Below, piece by piece: positions 57,131-64,000 of a stretch of DNA of 64,000 bases. The DNA is from Niveispirillum sp048066115 (GTDB lineage: Bacteria; Pseudomonadota; Alphaproteobacteria; Azospirillales; Azospirillaceae), in the NCBI RefSeq assembly GCF_048066115.1, contig NZ_JBLTYX010000001.1:930001-994000 (forward strand). Direction: 5' to 3'. Positions within the stretch are counted from its first letter, which is position 1. Every line of letters begins with the position of its first letter. A program made the position numbers and the translations under genes. The notes beneath the pieces are model-generated. The model saw only the letters and a program-made list of their open reading frames with translations. It searched no databases and was not told the DNA's origin.

Positions 57131-59482
57131 ATGAGGATGATCGACAAACCCACGCGAGATTTCGGCCGCCCCGCAACGGCCCTGCTGGCCTCCACCCTGG
57201 CGCTGGCCATGGCCGCCCCGGCCCTGGCCCAGGCGACGGAAGAACCGCTGCTGCTGGAGGAGATTGTCGTCACCGCCCGCAAGCGGGTGGAGAAATTGCA
57301 GGACACGCCCATCTCCATCGCCGCCTTCAGCGAGGCGGGGATCGAGGCGCGGCAGATCCAGCAGATCGCCTCCATCGCGCAATTCACCCCCAACCTGACC
57401 TTCGAGACGGCGGCCCCGATCTCCGGCAACAGCGCCGTGGCCGTGATGTTCATCCGCGGCATCGGCCAGGTCGAATCCATCCCCACCGTCGATCTGGGCG
57501 TCGGCCTCTATGTCGACGGCGTCTATCTGGCCCGCTCGGTCGGCGGTGTCGTCGATCTGCTGGATGTGGAGCGGGTGGAGGTGCTGCGCGGGCCGCAGGG
57601 CACGCTGTTCGGCCGCAACACCATCGGCGGCGCCATCAGCATCACCACCGCCAAGCCCGATTACGAAACGGGCGGCAGCGCCAGCCTGCTCTATGGCAGC
57701 GACAACCATATCGTGGCCAAGGGCAGCGTCAACGTGCCCCTGTCCGACGATATCGCCGCCAAGCTGTCGGCGGCGCGGGAGGTGCAGAACGGCTATGTGA
57801 AGCATGGCAGCGGCACCAGCACGGGCGACAAGGACCGGTCCACTGGCCGCCTGGCGCTGCGCGCCCAGCCGTCCGACAGCCTGACCATCGACGCCGCCTT
57901 CGACGTGACGCGGGAGCGTACCAACGGTGCCGCCTATGTCCTGGCCGATACCAACGCCGCCGGCTTCTATCCGCAGGGCCCCGACGGGGTGCCGACGCCG
58001 TTCCCGGCTGACCAGAAGGCGGGGCTGTTCCCCTTCTTCCACAATGTCGTGCTGAACGGTGCCACCTGTGCCGGCGGTGCCCCGCCCGCCACCAACCCGC
58101 CGGCCCTGGCGCAATGTTTCGGCCAGCACTGGGTATCGCCCGGCCTGGACCAGGACTACGCGACGCGCAAGCCCAATTCCGATCTGGATATCTGGGGCGG
58201 GTCGGTCAATGTCAGCTGGGACCTGGGAGCGGTCGAACTGCGCTCCATCACCGCCTACCGCGACGTAGAAAGTGCTTACAATATCGACCAGGACCACACG
58301 CCGGTCGATATCGCCTATGTCGACACGCTGAGCAGCCAGTGGCAGTTCAGCGAAGAGCTGCAGGTGCTGGGTAAGGCCTTTGACGACAAGCTGAACTATC
58401 TGCTGGGTGCCTTCTATTTCAAGGAGAAGGGCACCAGCCTGGAGCATGTCACCTTCCCCGTCGCCGATTTCCAGAGCGGCGGTTCGGTCGATAATGACAG
58501 CATCGCCTTCTTCGCGCAGAGCACGGCGCAGTTGACCGAGAAACTGAGCCTGACGGGTGGCATCCGCTTCACCCGTGACGCCAAGCGCTTCCTGCCCGAC
58601 CAGTATGCGATCAGCACCCAGATCGGCATCCCCGCCGGCACGCCGCTGCTGCCCAATGTGGAGGTGGAGCGGGTGTTCAAGAAATGGACGCCGATGGTCA
58701 ACCTCGCCTATCGCTGGGACGAGGAGCTGATGACCTATGCCACCTACTCCGAAGGCTTCAAGTCCGGCGGCTTTACCCAGCGCGTGTTCCCGCCCATCGC
58801 CCCGGCACCGGGCCAGGACCCGCACGATGTCATCCCCTTCTTCGCGCCGGAAGTGGCCAAGGTGATGGAGGCGGGCTTCAAATCCGACCTGGCCGGCAAA
58901 CGCCTGCGCCTGAATGGCGCCCTGTTCCGCACCACCTATCGCGATGTGCAGGTGACGGTGCAGAACGTGTCGGTGGCCCCCATCATCCTGAACGCCGCCA
59001 AGGCCCGCATCACGGGTGGCGAACTGGAACTGCTGGCCGTACCGGTGGAAGGGATGCAGCTGGAAGGCTCGCTGGGCTATACCGATGCCAGATACAAGGA
59101 AACCGCTCCCGGCGCCCAGGTGACGGTCGACAGCCGCCTGATCAAGACCCCGGAATGGAGCCTGACGGGTGCGGTCTCCTACATCATCCAGACGGGTGGT
59201 GACTGGAATGTGACGCCGCGGCTGGACTGGTCCTACCGCACGGGCGTGCACAACAATTCCATCAATTCGCCCCAGGCCTATCAGCCCGGCTATCACCTGG
59301 TCGATGCCGGTGTCGCCTTCGACAATGAGGATGCCGGATGGTCGGTGCTGGCACGGGTCCGCAATATCGGGGACGAGCGCTTCATCTCCGGCGCCTTCAG
59401 CGACGATATCAGCCTGGGCCTGACCGAACTGGTGCTGGATCGCGGCCGCGAATGGTCGCTGTCCGTGCGCAAGCGTTTCTGA
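57131..59482 (+). CDS. TonB-dependent outer-membrane receptor
   Basis: The receptor has 783 residues from the ATG at 57131, chosen because GGA lies four bases before it and the signal peptide then ends normally at ALAQ (about residue 34). ATGs at 57110 and 57137 are alternatives. The TonB box is EEIVVTA (43-49), and the plug signature VEVLRGPQGTLFGRNTIGG follows; the C-terminus ends in VRKRF. The AA_synth, enamidase-like and two-component monooxygenase genes lie downstream on the same strand, so it is likely the entry port for that compound. Confidence 0.92.
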   Translation: MRMIDKPTRDFGRPATALLASTLALAMAAPALAQATEEPLLLEEIVVTARKRVEKLQDTPISIAAFSEAGIEARQIQQIASIAQFTPNLTFETAAPISGNSAVAVMFIRGIGQVESIPTVDLGVGLYVDGVYLARSVGGVVDLLDVERVEVLRGPQGTLFGRNTIGGAISITTAKPDYETGGSASLLYGSDNHIVAKGSVNVPLSDDIAAKLSAAREVQNGYVKHGSGTSTGDKDRSTGRLALRAQPSDSLTIDAAFDVTRERTNGAAYVLADTNAAGFYPQGPDGVPTPFPADQKAGLFPFFHNVVLNGATCAGGAPPATNPPALAQCFGQHWVSPGLDQDYATRKPNSDLDIWGGSVNVSWDLGAVELRSITAYRDVESAYNIDQDHTPVDIAYVDTLSSQWQFSEELQVLGKAFDDKLNYLLGAFYFKEKGTSLEHVTFPVADFQSGGSVDNDSIAFFAQSTAQLTEKLSLTGGIRFTRDAKRFLPDQYAISTQIGIPAGTPLLPNVEVERVFKKWTPMVNLAYRWDEELMTYATYSEGFKSGGFTQRVFPPIAPAPGQDPHDVIPFFAPEVAKVMEAGFKSDLAGKRLRLNGALFRTTYRDVQVTVQNVSVAPIILNAAKARITGGELELLAVPVEGMQLEGSLGYTDARYKETAPGAQVTVDSRLIKTPEWSLTGAVSYIIQTGGDWNVTPRLDWSYRTGVHNNSINSPQAYQPGYHLVDAGVAFDNEDAGWSVLARVRNIGDERFISGAFSDDISLGLTELVLDRGREWSLSVRKRF

Positions 59483-59599
59483 GACCAGATCGTGATCTGG
59501 TCCGGCGGCGACCGCCGCCGCGCGCCACGTGGCGCGTAGCCAAGCCCACGGATGTGGGCGCCGGCGATTGAGGCCCGGTGATCGGTACCGATCACCGGG
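59483..59599 (+). ncRNA. Copy 3 of the multi-hairpin intergenic element
   Basis: In order: hairpin A GACCAGATC-GT-GATCTGGTC (59483-59502), hairpin B GGCGGC[GACC]GCCGCC (59504-59519), hairpin C GCGCC[ACGT]GGCGC (59522-59535), unpaired GTAGCCAAGCC (59536-59546), hairpin D GCCCAC[GGAT]GTGGGC (59544-59559), a tail GCCGGCGATTGAGG (59560-59573), and hairpin E with 12-base arms around TA (59574-59599). It fills the spacer between the TonB receptor and AA_synth genes in the direction of transcription. Confidence 0.62.
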
Positions 59600-59625
59600 A
59601 ACTGATATGACGCGGGAGAACAGGC

Positions 59626-60201
59626 ATGAAAATCGTCAAGCTGTTGAGCTTCATCGAGGAAAGCTTCGCCGAGGCGGGGCGGGATGCCGACCGGCTGCTG
59701 CGCAAGGTGGTGGTGGCCGGCATCGTGGAGAATCCTTATGCCGGCCGCCCCTATCAGCAGGACCTGTCCGTCCTGATCGAGGGCAGCCGCAGCGTCGGCC
59801 ATGCCATCACAAGGCGCGGCGTGGAGCTGATGGGAACGGAAAAGGTGGAAAGCTACGGCAAGGGCGCCATTGTCGGCCTGGCCGGGGAGCAGGAGCATGG
59901 CGTCGCCATGCTCACCACCATCTTCGGCGACATCATGCGCGACGCGGTGGGCGGCGGGGCGGCCTGGGTCTCCTCGGCCACCAAGATCGGCGGGCCGGGG
60001 ACCAGCATCGACATTCCGCTGGCCTACAAGGACGCGCTCTATGTCCGCTCCCACTATGACGCGATGAGCGTGACGCTGCATTCCGCCCCCCTGCCCGACC
60101 AGATCGCCGTGATCTGCGGTTTCGCCAATCGCGGCCGGCTGAACCAGCGGGTGGGCGGTGTCGCCAAGGAAGAGGCCAAGGGCTTGGACGGGCTGAGATA
60201 G
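59626..60201 (+). CDS. AA_synth-family (DUF1185) protein
   Basis: The 191-residue protein matches the family called amino acid synthesis protein (PF06684 type) throughout: RKVVVAGIVENPYAGRPYQQDLS, the glycine-rich KGAIVGLAGEQEHG, and DIPLAYKDALYVRSHYDAMSV. Its biochemical function is not settled, and members appear in catabolic clusters for amides and heterocycles. Structured elements 3 and 4 flank it. No signal peptide or membrane segment is seen. Confidence 0.88.
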   Translation: MKIVKLLSFIEESFAEAGRDADRLLRKVVVAGIVENPYAGRPYQQDLSVLIEGSRSVGHAITRRGVELMGTEKVESYGKGAIVGLAGEQEHGVAMLTTIFGDIMRDAVGGGAAWVSSATKIGGPGTSIDIPLAYKDALYVRSHYDAMSVTLHSAPLPDQIAVICGFANRGRLNQRVGGVAKEEAKGLDGLR

Positions 60202-60301
60202 AGCTGTTTCCGGGTGACCGGAAGCAGCTCCGGCGGCGACTGCCGCCGCACCGCACATGCGGCGTAGCCAAGCCGCCGGATGGCGGCGCCGGCGACTGAG
60301 G
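60201..60301 (+). ncRNA. Copy 4 of the multi-hairpin intergenic element
   Basis: In order: hairpin A (60201-60213 pairs with 60218-60230, loop GTGA), hairpin B GGCGGC[GACT]GCCGCC (60232-60247), hairpin C CCGC[ACAT]GCGG (60251-60262), unpaired GTAGCCAAGCC (60264-60274), hairpin D GCCGCC[GGAT]GGCGGC (60272-60287), and a tail GCCGGCGACTGAGG (60288-60301). It begins on the last base of the AA_synth stop codon and ends ten bases before the AAAGGAG of the next gene. Confidence 0.62.
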
Positions 60302-60325
60302 AACAAGTCCAAAGGAGACTGGGCC

Positions 60326-61522
60326 ATGAAACTCGCCATCACCAACATCGCCACCATCGTCAGCGGCGATTTCCGCAACCCCTTCGTGGCCGGTGACACG
60401 ATCCTGTGCGACGGCGGGCTGATCCGATCCGTCGGCACGGCCGATGCCGCGACGGTGGAGGCGGCGGACATCGTCATCGACGCGCGCGGCGGCACCGTCT
60501 GTCCCGGCTTCATCGACAGCCAAGTGCATAACACCTTCGGCGATTATACGCCCCGGCAGAAGACGGTGGGCTTTCTGGAAAGCTATGTCCATGGCGGCAC
60601 CACCACCAGCATCAGCGCCAGCGAGGTGCATGTGCCGGGCCGCCCCCGCGACCCGGCCGGGATCAAGGCCCTGGCCCTGGCAGCACACAAATGCTTCGAG
60701 CATTACCGGCCGGGCGGCATGCGGGTGCATGCCGGATCGGTGATCCTGGAGCCGGGGCTGGTGGAGGCGGATTTCCATGAATTGCGCCGCGATGGCGTCT
60801 GGCTGGCCAAGGCGGGTTTCGGCAATTTCCCCAGCCCCTTCGATTATGCCCCGCTGATCGGCTGGGCACGCGACGCCGGGATGATCACCACCGTCCATAC
60901 GGGCGGAGCGTCCATTCCCGGTTCGTCGCCCATCCGCGCCGCCCATCTGCTGGCCATGCGGCCACACGTCTCCTTCCATGTCAATGGCGGGCCGGTGGCC
61001 CTGCCCGATGCGGAATATGAGCTGCTGACGCGGGAGAGCGACATCGCCCTGCAGGTCTGCACGGCCGGCAACCTGCGCACCAGTATCCTGTGCGCGGAAC
61101 TGGCGTGCCGTCACGACCAGTTCCACCGTTTCCTCATCGCCACCGACACGCCGACGGGCAGCGGGATCATGCCGCTGGGCATGATCTACACCATGATCAA
61201 CCTGGCATCACTGACCGACATGCCGCCGGAATGGTTCATCGCCGCGTCCACCGGCAATGTCGCCGATATCTATGGCCTGAATTGCGGCCATCTGCGGCCG
61301 GAGCGCGATGCCGATCTGGTGATCATGGATGCACCGGTGGGGGCCACGACCGACACGGCCCTGGCCGCCATGAAGAATGGCGACCCGCCCGGCATCGGCG
61401 CCGTCATCACCGCCGGCGTGCCCCGCTTCGTGGGCCGCAGCCGCAACACCCCCGCGCCGACACGGATGCCTGTGGTGGCACGGTGCAGCCTGCCACTGGA
61501 TCTGACGGGTGCCGGTCATTGA
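60326..61522 (+). CDS. Enamidase-like amidohydrolase with altered metal site
   Basis: The 398-residue amidohydrolase has AAAGGAG before the ATG. It resembles the enamidase of anaerobic nicotinate degradation: ITNIATIVSGD at the N-terminus, GDYTPRQKT, VHGGTTTSISA, VHVPGRPRDPAG, VHTGGASIPGSS and ATDTPTGSGIMPLG. Enamidase opens a cyclic enamide to release ammonia. The first histidine of the HxH metal motif is missing: the sequence reads DSQVHNT (Gln66, His68). Later ligands (VHTGG, FHVNGG, TDTP) are present. A hydrolytic ring-opening or amide step is inferred; the similarity is from memory. Confidence 0.82.
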   Translation: MKLAITNIATIVSGDFRNPFVAGDTILCDGGLIRSVGTADAATVEAADIVIDARGGTVCPGFIDSQVHNTFGDYTPRQKTVGFLESYVHGGTTTSISASEVHVPGRPRDPAGIKALALAAHKCFEHYRPGGMRVHAGSVILEPGLVEADFHELRRDGVWLAKAGFGNFPSPFDYAPLIGWARDAGMITTVHTGGASIPGSSPIRAAHLLAMRPHVSFHVNGGPVALPDAEYELLTRESDIALQVCTAGNLRTSILCAELACRHDQFHRFLIATDTPTGSGIMPLGMIYTMINLASLTDMPPEWFIAASTGNVADIYGLNCGHLRPERDADLVIMDAPVGATTDTALAAMKNGDPPGIGAVITAGVPRFVGRSRNTPAPTRMPVVARCSLPLDLTGAGH

Positions 61523-61536
61523 ATTGGGCCCTTAAA

Positions 61537-61551
61537 GCTTTGTCAGAAAGC
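61537..61551. promoter_or_regulatory. GCTTTGT palindrome in front of the two-component monooxygenase
   Basis: GCTTTGTCAGAAAGC matches GCTTTGTGACAAAGC at 51784 in 13 of 15 positions. It is nested in a larger symmetric region, TTAAAG...CTTTAA. It lies 28 bases before the flavin-reductase start. The MarR gene at 63654 or the AraC gene at 51912 could encode the binding protein. Confidence 0.6.
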
Positions 61552-61579
61552 TATCTTTAAAATATGGGGAGGCACCGGC

Positions 61580-62086
61580 ATGAACCCGGCGGACGATCCA
61601 CGCGCCTTGCGCACCCTTTTCGGCCGCTTCGCCAGCGGTGTGGTGGTCGTCACCTGCGGCAACGGGACGGAGGTGCACGGGATGACGGCGAATTCCTTCG
61701 TCTCCGTCTCGCTCTCCCCGCCTTTGCTGCTGGTGGCCGTGCGGCGGCAGGCGCGCCTGCATGAGAAGATGCTGGCCCATCCCCGTTTCGGCATCTCCGT
61801 CCTGGCCGACGACCAGGGCGACCTGTCCCGGCATTTCGCCGGCCAGCCGGTGCCGGGCCTCATCCCCCGTTTCACCGAACAGGCCGGCGTTCCCGTGCTG
61901 GCCGGTGCGCTGGCCTGGATGGCCTGCGCGCGCCATGACGAATGGGGCACCGATACCCACACCCTGTTCATGGGCCGGCTGCTGGATGGCGGCCATGCCG
62001 GGGAAGGAAGGCCGTTGCTGTTCTTCGGCGGCGGCTATCACGCCCTGCCTCCCGCCCCTCCCGCGTTTGAAGGATGCGAAGCATGA
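61580..62086 (+). CDS. NAD(P)H:flavin oxidoreductase (HpaC-type)
   Basis: The 168-residue flavin-reductase-like protein has LRTLFGRFASGVVVVTC, GMTANSFVSVSLSPPLLLVAV and the C-terminal LLFFGGGYHAL. It supplies reduced flavin to the oxygenase encoded next. GGGGAGG precedes the ATG. Its stop overlaps the oxygenase start (ATGA, 62083-62086), a typical two-component arrangement. Confidence 0.94.
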   Translation: MNPADDPRALRTLFGRFASGVVVVTCGNGTEVHGMTANSFVSVSLSPPLLLVAVRRQARLHEKMLAHPRFGISVLADDQGDLSRHFAGQPVPGLIPRFTEQAGVPVLAGALAWMACARHDEWGTDTHTLFMGRLLDGGHAGEGRPLLFFGGGYHALPPAPPAFEGCEA

Positions 62087-63546
62087 CCGCGATCAAGGAT
62101 GGCGACCGCCATATCAGCAGCCTGCGCGACGGGCGCACCGTGCATCTGGACGGAAAGCTGGCGGGTGACGTCACGCTGCACCCGGCCTTCCGCAATGCCG
62201 TGCGCTCCGCCGCCGCCCTCTATGACATGCAGGCGCGTCCGGAGAATGTGGAGCGGATGACCTTCACCTCCCCCACTTCCGGCGGGCAGGTCGGGCGGGC
62301 CTGGCAGATCCCGCGCAACCACCGGGAGATGGTGGAGCGGCGCCAGGCGCTGGTGGCCTGGGCCCGCATGCATGGCGGCTTCCTGGGCCGGTCGCCCGAC
62401 CATGTCGCCTCGGCCCTGACCGGGCAATATATGGGGCTGGACCGGTTCCGCACCGCCAACCCCCGGCTGGCCGCCAATTTCGCCGCCTATTACGAACAGG
62501 CGCGCGATGCCGACCATTACCTGTCCTACGTCATCATCAACCCGCAGCTGGACCGGTCGAAGGCCACGGGGGAGCAGGCGTTCGACGATGTGATCATGCG
62601 GGTGGTGGACGAGGATAGCAGCGGCATCATCGTGCGCGGGGCCAAGATGATGGGCACCGGCACCATCCTGTCGAACGAGCTGTTCGTGGCCAATCTCCAG
62701 CCCCTGCGCAAGGGGGAGGAGGATTACGCCGTCTCCTTCGCCATTCCCATGGGCACGACGGGCCTGAAGATCCTGTCACGCAAATCCTATGAGGCGCACG
62801 CCGTCAGCGCCTTCGACAACCCGCTGGCCAGCCGCTTCGATGAGAATGACGCGCTGGTCTGGTTCGAGGATGTGCATGTGCCCTGGGAACGGGTGTTCGT
62901 GCATCGCGACACCGACATGGCCCGCGACCAGTTCCACGGCACGCCTGGCCATGTCTTCCAGAACTACCAGGCGCAGATCCGCCTGATGGTGAAGCTGAAA
63001 TTCCTGGTCGGCGTGGCAAGGCGGCTGGCCGACACGCTGGGCACCATCGCCCTGCCGCCGGTACAGTCGATCCTGGGCAAGCTGGCATCCGACGCCGCCG
63101 CGGTGGAGGCGTTCGTGGCCGGCATGGAGGCCACGGGGGAAGAGGTTGGCGGGGCCTGGCTGCCCAACCGCCACATGCTCTATGCCGCCCAGGTCTTCAC
63201 CCAGGAACTCTATCCCCGCTTCATCGACATGATCCGGGAACTGGCAGGTGGTGCGCTGATCATGCTGCCCTCCTCGGCCGCCGATTATGGCGACCCGGCC
63301 CTGGCCGCCACCATCGACCGCATCCAGCAATCGGGTGCCTGCACGCCGCGCCAGCGGGTGCGGTTCCTGAAACTGGCCTGGGACGCGCTGGGATCGGAAT
63401 TCGCCAGCCGGCATCTGCAATATGAGATGTTCTACGCGGGCGCGCAGTTCGTCACCCGCGGCCACAGCTTCCGCACCTATGATTGGAAGGGGGCCGGGGC
63501 CCTGGTCGATGCCCTCATCGACCAAGGCGAAATGCCGGTGGAATAG
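62083..63546 (+). CDS. HpaB-type flavin-dependent monooxygenase, large component
   Basis: The 487-residue class D flavoprotein hydroxylase of the 4-hydroxyphenylacetate 3-hydroxylase family has SYVIINPQLDRSK, GIIVRGAKMMGTGTILSNE, FEDVHVPWERVF and a C-terminal helical domain. Homologues act on phenols, chlorophenols and, in PyrA-type enzymes, on pyridine. It uses reduced flavin from the coupled reductase. The enamidase and amidase neighbours make an N-heterocyclic or amino-aromatic substrate attractive, but a simple phenol is possible. Confidence 0.92.
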   Translation: MTAIKDGDRHISSLRDGRTVHLDGKLAGDVTLHPAFRNAVRSAAALYDMQARPENVERMTFTSPTSGGQVGRAWQIPRNHREMVERRQALVAWARMHGGFLGRSPDHVASALTGQYMGLDRFRTANPRLAANFAAYYEQARDADHYLSYVIINPQLDRSKATGEQAFDDVIMRVVDEDSSGIIVRGAKMMGTGTILSNELFVANLQPLRKGEEDYAVSFAIPMGTTGLKILSRKSYEAHAVSAFDNPLASRFDENDALVWFEDVHVPWERVFVHRDTDMARDQFHGTPGHVFQNYQAQIRLMVKLKFLVGVARRLADTLGTIALPPVQSILGKLASDAAAVEAFVAGMEATGEEVGGAWLPNRHMLYAAQVFTQELYPRFIDMIRELAGGALIMLPSSAADYGDPALAATIDRIQQSGACTPRQRVRFLKLAWDALGSEFASRHLQYEMFYAGAQFVTRGHSFRTYDWKGAGALVDALIDQGEMPVE

Positions 63547-63557
63547 GCACCGGCCCT

Positions 63558-63579
63558 TGCACATGCAACATGCCGTGCA
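63558..63579. promoter_or_regulatory. TGCAC/GTGCA inverted repeat before the MarR gene
   Basis: TGCAC (63558-63562) and GTGCA (63575-63579) form an inverted repeat with a 12-base spacer that itself holds TGCAACATGC. It lies 75 bases before the MarR start, in a region that otherwise shows no clear promoter. It could be a MarR operator; the evidence is weak. Confidence 0.3.
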
Positions 63580-63653
63580 CGATATAGGGGGAAATCGCCC
63601 TTCGATGCGCGATCCAGGCCGGTATGCCGGCTATCAAGAACGGGTGTGGGCGG

Positions 63654-64000
63654 ATGGTTGAAGAGGGCAGCGGAAAAGACAAGGGCCGGACAGCGGCCGC
63701 CCCCACCGTGACGCGCGATGCGCTGCTGGTGGAGGGGCGCGACGACGCGTTCCGCGCCTTCGTCCATGCGGCCCTGGCCTTCAGCAGCCGGCTGACGGCG
63801 GTGCGCGACGGGTTCGGCCGGCTGATCGGGCTGACCGGACCGCAATATACGATCCTGGTTTCCATCGACCATCTGCAGGAGCTGGGCGACGTCAATGTCA
63901 AGACCGTGGCCGAGCATCTGAGCCTGTCGGGCACCTTCGTGACGACGGAGGTCAACAAGCTGGTGGCCAAGGGCCTGGTGCGCAAGCTGCGCGACACCAA
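63654..64000 (+). CDS. MarR-family transcriptional regulator, 3' end cut by the window
   Basis: The reading frame begins MVEEGSGKDK and runs open to the window edge, 115 complete codons. The winged helix-turn-helix is visible: LTGPQYTILVSIDHLQE, VKTVAEHLSLSGTFVTTEVNKLVAKGLVRK. The wing and C-terminal helices lie outside the window. It is downstream of the two-component monooxygenase on the same strand. MarR proteins often sense phenolic compounds, and it is a candidate binder of the palindromes at 51784 and 61537. Confidence 0.88.
   Translation, partial: MVEEGSGKDKGRTAAAPTVTRDALLVEGRDDAFRAFVHAALAFSSRLTAVRDGFGRLIGLTGPQYTILVSIDHLQELGDVNVKTVAEHLSLSGTFVTTEVNKLVAKGLVRKLRDT

Noticed and set aside
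55886..59296. Minus-strand open frame of 1136 codons across the hydrolase and the TonB receptor
   Set aside because: Only the last 294 codons are the hydrolase. The rest lies antisense to the receptor gene and is low-complexity (rich in Arg, Gly, His, Gln), as expected from GC-rich codon bias.
60251..60301. tRNA-Gln-like stretch GCGTAGCCAAGC in the repeated element
   Set aside because: The match covers only the D-arm region. There is no acceptor stem, anticodon arm or T-loop (GTTCRA), and the surroundings fold into unrelated hairpins.

Overview
The window is GC-rich DNA, packed with genes, from what is most likely an alphaproteobacterium, plausibly Rhodospirillales or Azospirillaceae (Niveispirillum-like). 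That placement is an inference. It rests on base composition, on five SusC-like TonB-dependent receptors set beside catabolic operons, and on a 31-base inverted repeat (18193-18280) of the type common in these genomes. I see no rRNA, tRNA, CRISPR array, insertion sequence or phage gene. Almost everything is accessory catabolism of small aromatic or nitrogen-containing compounds, arranged as a mosaic of operons that mostly carry their own regulator and, in five cases, their own outer-membrane receptor.

Region by region: (1) 1-5.2 kb: a LysR regulator (cut at the left edge), a TonB receptor, an alpha/beta hydrolase and a beta-keto acid cleavage enzyme. (2) 5.3-18.2 kb: a long minus-strand run led by an FAD monooxygenase and continuing through NIPSNAP, acetamidase-type, SnoaL-like, MOSC-reductase fusion, Rid and SDR proteins, a TonB receptor, an MFS transporter, an IlvD/Edd dehydratase and a 3-hydroxyisobutyrate-dehydrogenase-like enzyme, with a divergent TetR. 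(3) 18.3-35.4 kb: the phenylacetyl-CoA pathway (paaZ, G, H, J, A, B, C, D, E, F, Y), its TetR-type PaaR, and a branched-chain-type 2-oxoacid dehydrogenase complex (E1, E2, E3) followed upstream by an Lrp/AsnC regulator. Three matching operators tie paaG/paaH, paaA and the dehydrogenase operon together. No phenylacetate-CoA ligase is present, so the complex may supply phenylacetyl-CoA from phenylpyruvate. (4) 35.5-42.3 kb: a TonB receptor, hydrolase, two Rid proteins, an XRE-cupin regulator, and a separate MOSC protein and reductase that together mirror the fused protein of region 2. (5) 42.3-50.5 kb: a TonB receptor, TetR, an aromatic FAD monooxygenase, then mhpD-mhpF-mhpE of the lower meta-cleavage pathway with a divergent IclR; no ring-cleavage dioxygenase is present. 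(6) 50.5-64 kb: a ferredoxin reductase, AraC regulator, arylamine N-acetyltransferase-like protein, 2Fe-2S ferredoxin, an AtzG/AtzE-like amidase pair, a C-C or C-N hydrolase, a TonB receptor, an AA_synth protein, an enamidase-like amidohydrolase, a two-component HpaC/HpaB-type flavin monooxygenase and a MarR regulator (cut at the right edge). This set suggests an uncharacterised route for an N-containing ring.

The least explained signal is a multi-hairpin element of about 70-130 bases that occurs four times (25008-25110, 55756-55885, 59483-59599, 60201-60301). Each copy lies between two genes of an operon and in the direction of transcription. The hairpin arms differ between copies but keep pairing, while the loops and one unpaired stretch stay constant, which looks like a selected RNA structure. 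Several private operator families (PaaR, XRE, TetR, and a palindrome shared by the 51.8 and 61.5 kb promoters) can also be read directly and suggest which operons act together.
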